A DNA stretch of 64,000 bases. Origin: Chryseobacterium sp. CH25 (GTDB lineage: Bacteria; Bacteroidota; Bacteroidia; Flavobacteriales; Weeksellaceae). Both the position numbers and the translations under genes were made by a program. Positions 1 through 9,196 of the stretch are shown one piece after another (positions within the stretch are counted from its first letter, which is position 1; the number at the start of each line of letters is the position of its first letter). The stretch is from NCBI RefSeq assembly GCF_004119455.1, contig NZ_NRQT01000006.1, forward strand, positions 124,001 through 188,000, in the 5' to 3' direction. The notes under the pieces were generated by a model. That model saw nothing but the letters and a program-made list of their open reading frames with translations, made no database searches and had not been told where the DNA came from.

Positions 1-108
1 CCTCAGGGAGAATTAGAGAAAAAAGAAATTGTAGCTCTTATTTCTTACCTACAGAGATTAGGGACAGATATCAAAACAACTGAAATTAAAACAGCAAGTA
101 ATAACTAA
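1..108 (+). CDS. ccoO: cbb3-type cytochrome c oxidase, CcoNO/CcoO C-terminal end (partial)
   Basis: The window opens inside a reading frame that runs to a stop at 106-108. The visible 35 residues include IVALISYLQRLGT, which resembles the C-terminal end of CcoO, the membrane-anchored monohaem c subunit of cbb3 oxidase. In many Bacteroidota CcoN and CcoO are fused, so this is probably the tail of a ccoNO fusion whose start lies outside the window. It sits 18 bases before ccoQ and heads the oxidase operon seen here. The identification rests on a short piece plus context. Confidence 0.75.
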   Translation, partial: PQGELEKKEIVALISYLQRLGTDIKTTEIKTASNN

Positions 109-126
109 AAACATTAAAAGGTTAGT

Positions 127-327
127 ATGATTCCTCAGAACTTTAAAGATATATTATCCAATACAGAAAATGCTGGCTTCTACCAGACACTGGCTCTGAT
201 TTTCTTTATGCTGTTCTTCGTAGCTCTGGTAATCTATGTTTTTAGCAAGCCTAAGAAATATTACAAAGAGGAAGAAGAAGCTCCCCTTGGAGAGGATGAA
301 GACGACGATTTTAATTTAAAAAATTAA
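127..327 (+). CDS. ccoQ: cbb3-type cytochrome oxidase subunit CcoQ/FixQ
   Basis: A 66-residue protein with one hydrophobic segment (about residues 20-41) followed by FSKPKKYY and a very acidic tail. This is the usual build of CcoQ, the small single-pass subunit that helps stabilise the cbb3 oxidase complex in the inner membrane. It lies between the ccoO end and ccoP, separated by 18 and 10 bases, so the three are surely cotranscribed. The family is poorly conserved in sequence; size, topology and position carry the call. Confidence 0.8.
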   Translation: MIPQNFKDILSNTENAGFYQTLALIFFMLFFVALVIYVFSKPKKYYKEEEEAPLGEDEDDDFNLKN

Positions 328-337
328 ACTATTTTTT

Positions 338-1219
338 ATGAAACAAAGAACACCTGTTGTTGTAAACATCTTGATAATAATCGGACTTTTAATAGTTTTT
401 TATTATTTGTTTGTGCAGAGCTACGCGTTCCTAGCTTCGCCTTACTTCTGGGGAACTGTTGTTATTGGTAGTATCCTTGCCTTTATCCACAGTGCTATTG
501 GAGATTTGATTGAAAACAACAAATTCAAAAAATTATCTCCGGAAGAGAAAGCAGCTTATTTAGCAGAAAAGAAAGTTCCTTTCTTCAAAAGAATGTATGC
601 AGCTGCCTTTAAAAAGCAATCTGATACAGAAGAAAAAGATATCCTTATTGACCACGGTTTCGACGGAATCATGGAGTTGGATAACCAATTACCAAAATGG
701 TGGGTAGGTTTATTCTATTTTGGGACTGCTTTTTGTATTGTATATATTGCAGCGTATTCATTTACAGATTTCGCTCACCCGTTAAGCGAGTATGAAAAAG
801 AATACAAAGAGCAATTGGCAAGCATTGCAGCTTATGAAGCAAGCCAGCCTCCTGTAACAATTGAAACAGCTAAGTATTCAGCTGATAATATTGCAGAAGG
901 TAAAGAATTATTCAAAACAAACTGTGCATCTTGTCACAAAGAAGACGGTAGTGGAGGTATCGGTCCAAACTTAACAGATAACCACTGGATTAACATGCCA
1001 GAGAAAACGTTATTCAAAAACGTATTCCACATGGACTGGAATGGTTCTCCTACTAACCCTGCGATGAGAGCATTTGGTAAAAATGGAGAAGTTTCTGGAG
1101 CTGAAATTGAAAAAATTGCAGCGTATGTATATCACATCAACCAGGAATTACCACCAGTAACTCCAGCTCAAGGAGGAGCAGCTCCTCAAGGAACTGAAGC
1201 ACACTGGGAAAAAGAATAA
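338..1219 (+). CDS. ccoP: cbb3-type cytochrome oxidase c-type subunit CcoP (one haem motif)
   Basis: A 293-residue c-type cytochrome subunit that passes electrons to the CcoN catalytic centre. It has two N-terminal hydrophobic segments (about 9-28 and 36-52), then the CcoP signature DGIMELDNQLPKWWVG at about 109-124 leading into a third membrane segment. One CXXCH haem site, CASCH, lies at 196-200. Classical CcoP carries two CXXCH sites; only one is present here, with no frameshift to explain it. The C-terminus is rich in Pro, Ala and Gln. It is followed by a strong hairpin terminator before ccoG. Confidence 0.9.
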   Translation: MKQRTPVVVNILIIIGLLIVFYYLFVQSYAFLASPYFWGTVVIGSILAFIHSAIGDLIENNKFKKLSPEEKAAYLAEKKVPFFKRMYAAAFKKQSDTEEKDILIDHGFDGIMELDNQLPKWWVGLFYFGTAFCIVYIAAYSFTDFAHPLSEYEKEYKEQLASIAAYEASQPPVTIETAKYSADNIAEGKELFKTNCASCHKEDGSGGIGPNLTDNHWINMPEKTLFKNVFHMDWNGSPTNPAMRAFGKNGEVSGAEIEKIAAYVYHINQELPPVTPAQGGAAPQGTEAHWEKE

Positions 1220-1241
1220 TCTAAAAAATTAGAAACATATG

Positions 1242-1300
1242 AAAAAAACATAATTTGTTATTACCTTAAAAATAGTAACGAATTATGTTTTTTCTTTTTT
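1242..1300 (+). terminator. hairpin terminator between ccoP and ccoG
   Basis: A long A/T-rich stem: the arm AAAAAACATAATT at about 1243-1255 pairs with AATTATGTTTTTT at 1281-1293, and GTTA pairs with TAAC further in. A T-rich tract follows to 1300. It probably limits read-through from the oxidase structural genes into ccoG. Confidence 0.7.
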
Positions 1301-1314
1301 AAACACATTACAAT

Positions 1315-2769
1315 ATGTCAGACATAGAAGAAATAGAAGTACGAGGCGGACAGGGACAGGTTCTGGACCCTGAAACTTACAGAGATTCTATAGGGACAAT
1401 GGAGCAATCCGGTAAAAGAAGATGGGTATTTCCTAGAAAGCCAAAAGGGAAATATACCAACTATAGAAACATTGTAAGTTATCTACTATTAATTATTTAT
1501 TTTTCATTACCGTTCATCAAAATCAATGGTAACCCATTGCTGATGTTCAATGTGATAGACAGAGAATTTTTCATCCTTGGACAGCCTTTCTATCCACAAG
1601 ATTTCTTTATCCTTACTTTAGGTGCTATCGCATCCTTAATCTTTATTATCGTTTTTACGATTGCATTCGGAAGAATTTTCTGCGGGTGGATTTGCCCTCA
1701 GACAATTTTTATGGAATCTATCTTCCGTAAAATCGAGTATCTGATTGAAGGTGACCGAAACAAGCAAATGAAGCTGGACAGACAGGAGTGGAACAGTGAA
1801 AAGATCTGGAAAAGAAGTCTGAAATGGTCTGTTTACGTTGTTATTTCACTTATCATTACTCACTTCATGTTCATGTATATTGTTGGGTATGAACAAGTAT
1901 TCAAAATTGTTTCCGAAGGGCCATTTACCCATCCTACCAACTTTATTGTAATGATTCTTCTTACTGCTGCATTTTACTTTGTATTTGCATGGTTCAGAGA
2001 ACAGGTATGTACATTGGTTTGTCCATATGGTAGACTTCAGGGTGTATTGATTGATAAAGATACCATCAATGTTTTCTATGACTTCAAAAGAGGGGAAGGA
2101 AGATCAAAATGGAGAAAAGGAGAAGACAGAAAAGCTGCTGGTAAAGGAGACTGTATCGATTGCCAACAATGTGTGGTAGTATGTCCTACCGGAATTGACA
2201 TCAGAGACGGGCAACAGCTGGAATGTATCAACTGTACAGCATGTATTGATGCCTGCGATGAAGTAATGGAAAAAGTAGGCCTTCCAAAAGGATTGGTAAG
2301 ATATGCTTCTGAAAATGAAATTGAGAAAGAAACTCAGTTCAAATTCACAGGAAGAATGAAAGGATTCAGTATTTTCTTATTCCTTCTGGTAGGATTCTTA
2401 GGATACCTTCTTTACAGCCGTGGAGAAATGGAAGCTAAATTCATTAAACCTGCGGGCAGTACATTCTTTGTGAAAGAAGGAAAAATTATCAATACTTATA
2501 ATTATACCTTCCTGAACAAGACCAATGAGAAGAAAATGGTTACCATCAAGGTCATTGCACCTGCTCATGGTGAGATCACTTACAGTGCATCAAGCAAAAT
2601 TCCTGTAGACAGGGATAAAATTTCTAAAGGAACAATCAATATCAGCTTCCCTGAAGATGAAATGAAACTTTCCAAACAGAACATTACAATCGGAGTTTAC
2701 GATATGAAGGGTAAACTTATCGATTCTTATCAAACTTATTTTGAAGGACCATTCAAACTGCAATTTTAA
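1315..2769 (+). CDS. ccoG: cytochrome c oxidase accessory protein CcoG (FixG/RdxA)
   Basis: A 484-residue membrane ferredoxin-type protein needed for cbb3 oxidase maturation, linked in other bacteria to reduction of copper for the active site. Several membrane segments (for example about 50-70 and 95-120) precede RIFCGWICPQTIF, then LVCPYGRLQGV. Two 4Fe-4S motifs follow: CIDCQQCVVVCP and CINCTACIDAC. A further membrane segment and a beta-rich C-terminal periplasmic domain complete the normal FixG layout. It is 9 bases upstream of fixH, so the accessory genes form one unit after the ccoNOQP block. Confidence 0.95.
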   Translation: MSDIEEIEVRGGQGQVLDPETYRDSIGTMEQSGKRRWVFPRKPKGKYTNYRNIVSYLLLIIYFSLPFIKINGNPLLMFNVIDREFFILGQPFYPQDFFILTLGAIASLIFIIVFTIAFGRIFCGWICPQTIFMESIFRKIEYLIEGDRNKQMKLDRQEWNSEKIWKRSLKWSVYVVISLIITHFMFMYIVGYEQVFKIVSEGPFTHPTNFIVMILLTAAFYFVFAWFREQVCTLVCPYGRLQGVLIDKDTINVFYDFKRGEGRSKWRKGEDRKAAGKGDCIDCQQCVVVCPTGIDIRDGQQLECINCTACIDACDEVMEKVGLPKGLVRYASENEIEKETQFKFTGRMKGFSIFLFLLVGFLGYLLYSRGEMEAKFIKPAGSTFFVKEGKIINTYNYTFLNKTNEKKMVTIKVIAPAHGEITYSASSKIPVDRDKISKGTINISFPEDEMKLSKQNITIGVYDMKGKLIDSYQTYFEGPFKLQF

Positions 2770-2778
2770 AAAGAAAAA

Positions 2779-3231
2779 ATGAAGAACTTTACTTGGGGAC
2801 ACGGTGTTGTAATTGCATTATTAGCATTTATCGTTTTTATATTATCCATGATGTTTCTTTTCCCGAACGGGCAAAAGAACTCTGAAATGGTAACCGATAA
2901 TTATTATGAAGAAGAATTACAGTATCAGGATGTAATTGATTCTAAAAAAAGAGCGGATGAGCTGCAGGAAAAGCCTGTATACAGCCAGGATGTTCAAGGG
3001 ATTAAAATCACTTTTCCAAAAGAATATAATCATTCAAACACTACGGTAAAATTTGTTTTAAACAGAACCGATGACCAGAATTTAGACATAAAAAAATCTG
3101 TAGATCTTGATGCCAATAAGTCATTTATAATACCTGCTCAGGTATTAAAAGTAGGAAACTATACTTTGAGACTAAGCTGGACAAAAGACAAAACAGACTA
3201 TAGAATGGACTATGATGTGATATGGAAATAG
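2779..3231 (+). CDS. fixH: FixH family protein
   Basis: A 150-residue protein with one N-terminal membrane anchor (WGHGVVIALLAFIVFILSMM, about 5-25) and a periplasmic region with NYYEEELQYQ, typical of FixH/CcoI-operon proteins of Bacteroidota. FixH proteins act in assembly or copper supply of cbb3 oxidase. Its last bases overlap the start of the next gene by 10 bases, which suggests translational coupling. Confidence 0.88.
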   Translation: MKNFTWGHGVVIALLAFIVFILSMMFLFPNGQKNSEMVTDNYYEEELQYQDVIDSKKRADELQEKPVYSQDVQGIKITFPKEYNHSNTTVKFVLNRTDDQNLDIKKSVDLDANKSFIIPAQVLKVGNYTLRLSWTKDKTDYRMDYDVIWK

Positions 3232-3947
3232 GACTTATTGTATCGGCTATTGCTTTAGGCTTTGCTTCCGGTTTTCACTGTATCGGAATGTGTGGCCCTA
3301 TTGCTCTATCGATGGGATTAACCAAAAAACAGGCAGCCAATTTTTATCTTCAGAATCTTACCTATCAGTTCGGAAGAATTTTCACCTATTCATTATTAGG
3401 TGCTCTTCTTGGAATTATAGGACAGGGATTTGAAATGGCTGGGTTTCAGAAATACCTGACAATTACTGCCGGCGTTCTGCTTATCATTATGGCTGTATTT
3501 TCATTTGGTGGAAAAGATTTTGCTTCAAAGATTCCTTTTCTGTCCAAGTTTTTATATTCTGTAAAATCTAATTTAGGACGTTTACTTCAAAAGGCAGATT
3601 ACCGTTCAAGATTTACTACCGGAATTCTGAATGGTTTCTTACCATGCGGAATGGTATATATGGCTCTTACGGCAAGTCTTGCAGGAGGTGGAATATGGCA
3701 GGGAGCTTTATATATGGCCTTATTTGGTTTGGGAACCCTTCCGTTCATGTTTGCCATTGTTTTGGCCGGAAATCTCATGAATCAGGCCTTCAGAACAAAG
3801 GTTTTAAAGGCAGTTCCCATCATTATGATTATTTTGGGTGGACTTTTCATTCTTAGAGGCTTAGAACTTGGAATTCCTTATGTCTCTCCAAAAGCAGAAT
3901 CTATGACTATTTCTAAAGACCCGAATGAAGCTGTTAACTGCCATTAA
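3222..3947 (+). CDS. sulfite exporter TauE/SafE (CcoH-like/urease accessory-like) membrane protein
   Basis: A 241-residue polytopic inner-membrane protein that opens with ALGFASGFHCIGMCGPIALS, the signature of the SafE-like branch found beside cbb3 oxidase genes. The HCxGMCGP motif and a later GFLPCGMVYMAL hold Cys and Met residues suited to copper handling. The family name implies sulfite export, but next to ccoG and fixH a role in copper delivery to the oxidase is more likely (inference). It starts inside the fixH stop region. Confidence 0.85.
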   Translation: MEIGLIVSAIALGFASGFHCIGMCGPIALSMGLTKKQAANFYLQNLTYQFGRIFTYSLLGALLGIIGQGFEMAGFQKYLTITAGVLLIIMAVFSFGGKDFASKIPFLSKFLYSVKSNLGRLLQKADYRSRFTTGILNGFLPCGMVYMALTASLAGGGIWQGALYMALFGLGTLPFMFAIVLAGNLMNQAFRTKVLKAVPIIMIILGGLFILRGLELGIPYVSPKAESMTISKDPNEAVNCH

Positions 3948-3966
3948 TTAGAATTTACTATATATC

Positions 3967-4710
3967 ATGAAGAAAACAATCGTCTTATTCTTAATAAGTC
4001 TGTTTACTCTACAATCTTGCAGCATCAATACTGAGGTAGTCTATCATAAAGATTCGGCTACATCTATGATTACTGATGTGGATACCCGGGAATTTATGGC
4101 AGAAATGCAAGCGATGACACCAGATTCATTAAAACAAGATAAGTTTAAAGAATTGGACAGGTTTCCAACAGCTTGGACAAGCATGTATGATCTTCTAAAA
4201 AAAGAAGGAAAACTGAAAACAGAAAATCAGGACACGATCAGGATCATAAAAAAGATTTTTGTAAAGTCAACAAAAGAAGACAATAAATCTGCCCCTATCG
4301 GATTTTCCTTTAAATTAGATCACATCACACCAAATGATTATGAAGTTGTTAAGAATTTCAATAAAGACGAAAAATTACCCTTTGATCAAAATATTCTCAA
4401 TATCTGGGATGGAAAAACGTTAACCATTAACACGGATTTTTTCAATGTTAAAAATATTGAAGAAGTGCTTAAATCTCAAGGATCAAAAGAAGAAACGGAA
4501 AAAATGGATGGTATGATGATGATGTTTCTCAAAAATATAGGAACTACTTTAAAATTTGAAACCAAAATAAAATCCATCACCGGCAAACATGACTGGCTAA
4601 AACAGGTTGATGACTATTCCGTTAGAATAGAATACGATCTAAAAGCGATAAATGACAAGGATTCAAAATTGAAGAATGCTGATAAGAAAATCATCATTGT
4701 TACTGAATAA
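3967..4710 (+). CDS. hypothetical lipoprotein
   Basis: A 247-residue protein with a signal peptide and lipobox ending LQSCS (Cys18), so it is probably a membrane lipoprotein. I do not recognise a domain. The sequence is rich in Lys and Asp, with a Met-rich stretch KMDGMMMMF near residue 180. It lies 19 bases after the SafE-like gene and ends at a strong terminator, so it may be the last gene of the oxidase accessory operon, but nothing in it points to that function. Confidence 0.75.
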   Translation: MKKTIVLFLISLFTLQSCSINTEVVYHKDSATSMITDVDTREFMAEMQAMTPDSLKQDKFKELDRFPTAWTSMYDLLKKEGKLKTENQDTIRIIKKIFVKSTKEDNKSAPIGFSFKLDHITPNDYEVVKNFNKDEKLPFDQNILNIWDGKTLTINTDFFNVKNIEEVLKSQGSKEETEKMDGMMMMFLKNIGTTLKFETKIKSITGKHDWLKQVDDYSVRIEYDLKAINDKDSKLKNADKKIIIVTE

Positions 4711-4715
4711 AATAA

Positions 4716-4746
4716 CAAAACCCACCGGAGTCCGGTGGGTTTTTAT
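4716..4746. terminator. bidirectional terminator
   Basis: Near-perfect stem CCCACCGGA (4721-4729) with TCCGGTGGG (4731-4739), flanked by A-run on the left and T-run on the right. It lies between the convergent lipoprotein gene and serS and can serve both. Confidence 0.9.
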
Positions 4747-4761
4747 TTAAAACTAAATTAA

Positions 4762-6030
4762 TTAGTTAATTGTATCAAATCTCGCATATTCAGCAATCTT
4801 CTTAGGAAGCTTAATACCATCTGCTGTCTGATTGTTCTCCAATAATGCAGCCATAATTCTTGGCAATGCCATTGCAGATCCGTTCAATGTGTGAACTAAC
4901 TGAGACTTACCGTCCGCTTTGTAACGACACTTCAGTCTGTTAGCCTGGAATGTTTCAAAATTGGACACAGAACTTACTTCTAACCACATTTCCTGAGCAG
5001 CGCTCCACACTTCAAAGTCATACGTCATTGCAGATGCAAAACCTGTATCTCCACCGCAAAGTCTTAAAACTCTGAATGGAAGTTCAAGATCTGTAAGGAT
5101 CTCTTTAATATGCTCTACCATTTCTTCCAGAACGGCATAAGAATTTTCTGGTTTTTCAATTCTTACGATCTCAACTTTTTCAAATTGGTGAAGACGGTTT
5201 AATCCTCTTACGTGAGCACCGTAACTTCCTGCTTCTCTTCTATAGCACTGTGAGAAAGCTGTATTTTTAATCGGAAGATCTTTTTCGTCCAATAAAACAT
5301 CACGATAAAGGTTTGTTACAGGGACTTCTGCAGTAGGAATCAGATATAAATTATCTTCGTTAATATAATACATCTGCCCTTCTTTATCAGGTAACTGTCC
5401 TGTTCCATACCCTGAAGCTTCATTCACAACGTGAGGCGGATTTACTTCTGTATACCCTTTTTCAACGTTCTTATCAAGGAAATACTGAACTAAAGCTCTT
5501 TGTAATCTTGCTCCTTTTCCTAAATAAACAGGAAAACCTGCCCCAGCGATTTTTACCCCTAGTTCAAAATCAATAAGGTTATATTTTTTAGCCAGTTCCC
5601 AGTGAGGAATAGCTCCTTCACCAAGACCTTCTACCGTATGAGACTGAAAAATATTTTCATTATCATCAGCAGAAGCACCGCTTTTTACCAATTCATTTGG
5701 AATGTTTGGAAGTTGGTACAAAATATTTAATAATTCTGTTTCTTTTACTTCCAGCTGAGATTTCAATTCTGAACTCGACTCTTTGTACTGTGCTGTTTTA
5801 GATTTTGCCGATTCCGCTTCTTCTTTCTTTCCTTCCTTCATTAAAAGTCCAATTTCCTTGGAAATTTTATTGATCTCGGAAAGCTGGGAATCTAATTCAA
5901 ACTGGATTCTTTTTCTTTCGTCGTCAGTAGCAATAGCTTCGTCTACCAACCCAAGATTCTTGAATTGTCTTTTTTGAAGACCTTCTAAAACGCGTTCTTT
6001 ATTGTCGCGTAAAAAATTGACTTGTAACAT
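4762..6030 (-). CDS. serS: seryl-tRNA synthetase
   Basis: A 422-residue class II aminoacyl-tRNA synthetase that charges tRNA-Ser (and tRNA-Sec where present). The N-terminal coiled-coil tRNA-binding arm occupies about residues 30-105. Motif 2 is seen as SQCYRREAGSYGAHVRG and motif 3 as ALPRIMAALLENNQ near the C-terminus. Length is normal for the family. It is the last gene before a bidirectional terminator and is transcribed away from a small lipoprotein gene 62 bases upstream. Confidence 0.98.
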   Translation of the reverse strand: MLQVNFLRDNKERVLEGLQKRQFKNLGLVDEAIATDDERKRIQFELDSQLSEINKISKEIGLLMKEGKKEEAESAKSKTAQYKESSSELKSQLEVKETELLNILYQLPNIPNELVKSGASADDNENIFQSHTVEGLGEGAIPHWELAKKYNLIDFELGVKIAGAGFPVYLGKGARLQRALVQYFLDKNVEKGYTEVNPPHVVNEASGYGTGQLPDKEGQMYYINEDNLYLIPTAEVPVTNLYRDVLLDEKDLPIKNTAFSQCYRREAGSYGAHVRGLNRLHQFEKVEIVRIEKPENSYAVLEEMVEHIKEILTDLELPFRVLRLCGGDTGFASAMTYDFEVWSAAQEMWLEVSSVSNFETFQANRLKCRYKADGKSQLVHTLNGSAMALPRIMAALLENNQTADGIKLPKKIAEYARFDTIN

Positions 6031-6092
6031 TTTATTTAGATGTTAAATATTAAATTTAGCCTAATATAAGCTAACCATTTTACAAATTTAAA

Positions 6093-6596
6093 CTATTTTA
6101 CGATAGTTACATTATTTATCGAATTGGGAGCTCCCAATTCTTTTGTAAATACCGATTTTGTATTATATAAAACCTCAGAAACCTGAAATAATTCCGGTGT
6201 CTTTTTATAATGGATTTCCAGAATATCCGTAACCGACTGCGTAGTATTATTAACAGTCTTGTTTAAAGTAAGTGCCATCCTGGAGTAATAATTGATGCCC
6301 GCAGAATCAAACTTCTTTCTTTTAGCCCCTGCAATATACTCTATATAAAAAACAGAATCCTGTCTCATTCTTAGAGAAATACTGGTAACAGGCGAGTTGT
6401 CTTTGTCTCCCAACATATCATTCACAGAAAAACTGGTAAAAGATCCGCTTTTTTTAGCATTCAATAGATCCGGACTGGTATCCGACTTCATATATATATT
6501 CATGATCTGATCAATTCTTTGCAAAGAATCGTCATCACTTCCACAACTGATAACCACACAGCTTAACAGTAAGATATAAAGAAAGATATTTTTCAT
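6093..6596 (-). CDS. hypothetical lipoprotein
   Basis: A 167-residue protein with a signal peptide and lipobox (VVISCGSDDD, Cys18 with acidic residues after it, as common for exported lipoproteins of Bacteroidota). No domain is recognised. It is 27 bases downstream of the flippase gene and may be cotranscribed with it. Confidence 0.75.
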   Translation of the reverse strand: MKNIFLYILLLSCVVISCGSDDDSLQRIDQIMNIYMKSDTSPDLLNAKKSGSFTSFSVNDMLGDKDNSPVTSISLRMRQDSVFYIEYIAGAKRKKFDSAGINYYSRMALTLNKTVNNTTQSVTDILEIHYKKTPELFQVSEVLYNTKSVFTKELGAPNSINNVTIVK

Positions 6597-6623
6597 TCTA
6601 ACAAAGATAAAAAGATTTTATCA

Positions 6624-7868
6624 TTAAGGCAGTTTCCTTAAGTAGGAAAAGAAAAAAAACAGAAATCCCAAACCAGAAGCAAGCAGTGTTGCCGTCATTG
6701 CAATTCCCATTCCAATGGCTCCATAAGCAGGAACCAATAGATAAGCAAGCACAGCCAGAAATATAAGTGATCCTGTACCTATCCATGCATTTATTTCTAC
6801 TTTTCCTACTGCCGGTAAAAGGTTTCCGTAAAGGTTTCGGGTCAACATTCCCAATGTGAAACCTATTGATAAAATCATAAATAATGTGGTGTTTTCCACA
6901 TAGCTCTCCCCAAAGAAGACAATGATAATATATTTTTTAAATACATAAAAGAAAATCAGGATTCCCAGACAGATCGGAATGAAAAATTTATTAAAATTCA
7001 CCACATAAGACTGCAGGAAATTTTTATCCTTATAATTTTTTGAAAGTACCGGAAAGTCACTCTGCAGAAAACTGGTCGCCAGAAAAATAACATTAGAAGG
7101 AATCAGAATAGCAGTTCTGTAGTTGGCAACTGCATTTTCATTCATCATAAATCCAAGCAAAAGTATATCCAATGAGTATAAAGCATCTGAAGTAAGAGAG
7201 GTTAACGCTGTAAAAATCCCATATCGCCACATTTCTTTATAATTTCCGGGTCTTACTGTACGATGAGCATATATCTCTTTATTTAAGCAGAATAATGATA
7301 AATAAGGAGCAATACTTATGGCGATAAGATATCCATAAAATTTAAAAAAGTAGGTAAGCACCAAAACAAGTAACAACCCACCAATATTCACTACATTATT
7401 AATTCTCGCAAATGTCTGATTTTTACCGGTTATCCTATAAAAAACCTGAATGTGATTCAAAAAATAAAAACCTCCGAGTCTTACAGCACAGGCTATAAAA
7501 ATAATAAAGATGTCTTCATACTTATGAAAATAAAAAACAGAAGTGCATAAAAACAAAAGGATAAGGATCAGTTCAAACAGAATTCCTTTGAAAAAAAAGT
7601 AAGATGAGATTTTTAATTTCTCTTCTTTATCCAATGACATGGAGCCAAACCTCATTAAGCTCTGGCTGCTCCCAAATCCTGTAAACGGAATAAAAATGGT
7701 TAAAACAGAAAGAACAATGCTTAAAATTCCAAACTCATTTTCCGGTAGCAATCTGATAATCAGCAAAGATCCCAGAAAACTGCTTATTTTGGCAATAAGG
7801 AATGAGAAGAAAACATGATGCCCACTATTGCTAAAAAAACTTCTTAAAAAATCTTTCAGACTTTTCAC
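6624..7868 (-). CDS. oligosaccharide flippase family protein (Wzx-like)
   Basis: A 414-residue protein with about 12 predicted membrane segments, of the MATE/MVF-like polysaccharide exporter superfamily. Such proteins flip lipid-linked sugars across the inner membrane. The N-terminus has IRLLPENEFGILSIVLSVL, typical of this family. The start is a GTG whose GTGA overlaps the stop of the glycosyltransferase upstream, showing tight coupling. The two genes are probably part of a surface polysaccharide route; the polymer is unknown. Confidence 0.88.
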   Translation of the reverse strand: MKSLKDFLRSFFSNSGHHVFFSFLIAKISSFLGSLLIIRLLPENEFGILSIVLSVLTIFIPFTGFGSSQSLMRFGSMSLDKEEKLKISSYFFFKGILFELILILLFLCTSVFYFHKYEDIFIIFIACAVRLGGFYFLNHIQVFYRITGKNQTFARINNVVNIGGLLLVLVLTYFFKFYGYLIAISIAPYLSLFCLNKEIYAHRTVRPGNYKEMWRYGIFTALTSLTSDALYSLDILLLGFMMNENAVANYRTAILIPSNVIFLATSFLQSDFPVLSKNYKDKNFLQSYVVNFNKFFIPICLGILIFFYVFKKYIIIVFFGESYVENTTLFMILSIGFTLGMLTRNLYGNLLPAVGKVEINAWIGTGSLIFLAVLAYLLVPAYGAIGMGIAMTATLLASGLGFLFFFFSYLRKLP

Positions 7869-9058
7869 AAGATTCTATTTTTAGAAAGAACTTCGTCATA
7901 CACTTTCACAAACTGCTGAGAAATAGCCTTTCGGGAATATCCTTCCACAGCAAAGTTCCTGATCTCGGATTCACTTTTAAAAGTATATTCCTTTCTGCAT
8001 ATTTTTTCCAACGTTTTATACAGTTGATCTGTATTATCTTTTTCAATTCCAATACCCAATCCATCTATAATAAACTCTGCAGCCCCGCCAACCTTTGTTG
8101 ATATCACAGGTTTTCCACATGCATAAGACTCCAGAATTACACAACCCTGAGTTTCATTTTCACTGAATAGGATAAAATAGTCTGAGTTCTGCATTTTTTC
8201 AGCAACTTCAGCGTAACTTATGGCATCAAAAACGTTTATATACTCTTCAGCAGATAAGTTTTTAACCAAATCCATCAATGATTCAGAATCTCCATCTCCC
8301 CCTATTTCCAGTCTAACATGATATCCCTTTTCGTGTAACTGGTGCACTGCATTAATGATATCTTTAGGTCTTTTACGGGGAATGAGGCTTGATACATGAA
8401 GAAATTTCACATGTTCTGATGATTCCATTTTAGGTTTAACAGTAAAAACATCGGTATCTACAACATTGGAAATGACTTTCATTGGCGTTGTGATTCCTAA
8501 CTCTTTCAGACTTTCTTTCAGGTTATAGCTTACAGGCAGGATATATCCGGCATGTTTTGCAATATATCTGGCAATACGTTTAATATTACCCGGTGTTTTG
8601 GATAAATTCTGTTTTTGTAAAACCGTCCAGTGTTCTGTAACTACAAATGGAATTTTATATTTTTTCTTCAGATAAACAGCAAAAAGCATATTGTTATGCA
8701 GAACATTAGCATGAACAAGATCTGGTCTGTTCAGTTTTTCAAACCCTTTTAAATAGGCTCTCATCCTTCTTAAGAAGTTATGAGCCGGATTTTTTGAGTT
8801 TTTATAATAAATGATTAAAGTTCTGATACCGTTTATGATTCTGTCATCATAGACATATAATTCCTTCTGTTCAAAATTACCAATAGCATGCAGTATTTCA
8901 ACATCACAAGATAATGAAACGGCTTCCGCATGTCTTTGCACAAAATTACCGTTAGTAGGTTCTAACTGATTAGGAAACCATGATGAGATGAAGAGTATCT
9001 TTTTTCTTTTCAAAATGTTATTGAGTTGTATCTGTGTTTGAGCCTTTGTGCAAACCAC
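7865..9058 (-). CDS. glycosyltransferase family 4 protein
   Basis: A GT-B fold glycosyltransferase (397 residues from the upstream GTG). The N-terminal domain has ILFISSWFPNQLEPTNGNFV; the C-terminal donor domain has SSLIPRKRPKDIINAV and the EX7E motif ETQGCVILESYACGKPVIS. The GTG at 9058 gives an unusual first 15 residues; a TTG at 9011-9013 would give KRKKILFISSW, a more typical start, so the true start is uncertain. The gene is directly coupled to the flippase gene downstream. Sugar and acceptor cannot be told. Confidence 0.9.
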   Translation of the reverse strand: MVCTKAQTQIQLNNILKRKKILFISSWFPNQLEPTNGNFVQRHAEAVSLSCDVEILHAIGNFEQKELYVYDDRIINGIRTLIIYYKNSKNPAHNFLRRMRAYLKGFEKLNRPDLVHANVLHNNMLFAVYLKKKYKIPFVVTEHWTVLQKQNLSKTPGNIKRIARYIAKHAGYILPVSYNLKESLKELGITTPMKVISNVVDTDVFTVKPKMESSEHVKFLHVSSLIPRKRPKDIINAVHQLHEKGYHVRLEIGGDGDSESLMDLVKNLSAEEYINVFDAISYAEVAEKMQNSDYFILFSENETQGCVILESYACGKPVISTKVGGAAEFIIDGLGIGIEKDNTDQLYKTLEKICRKEYTFKSESEIRNFAVEGYSRKAISQQFVKVYDEVLSKNRIL

Positions 9059-9144
9059 ACTGCAGCAAACAATGGATAAAGGTAATAAATTTCCATCTTT
9101 TATCCGAGCTCTTATGGGATTTCAGAGTTTCCAGATTTTTAAAC

Positions 9145-9173
9145 ACAAAAAAAGGACGATATACATCATCCTT
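9145..9173 (-). terminator. terminator after the 162-residue protein gene
   Basis: Stem of 9 bp with one G-U pair (9152-9160 with 9165-9173), followed on the minus strand by a run of seven T. It lies just downstream of the stop at 9197. Confidence 0.7.
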
Positions 9174-9196
9174 ACATTATTGCTGATCCAAAATAC

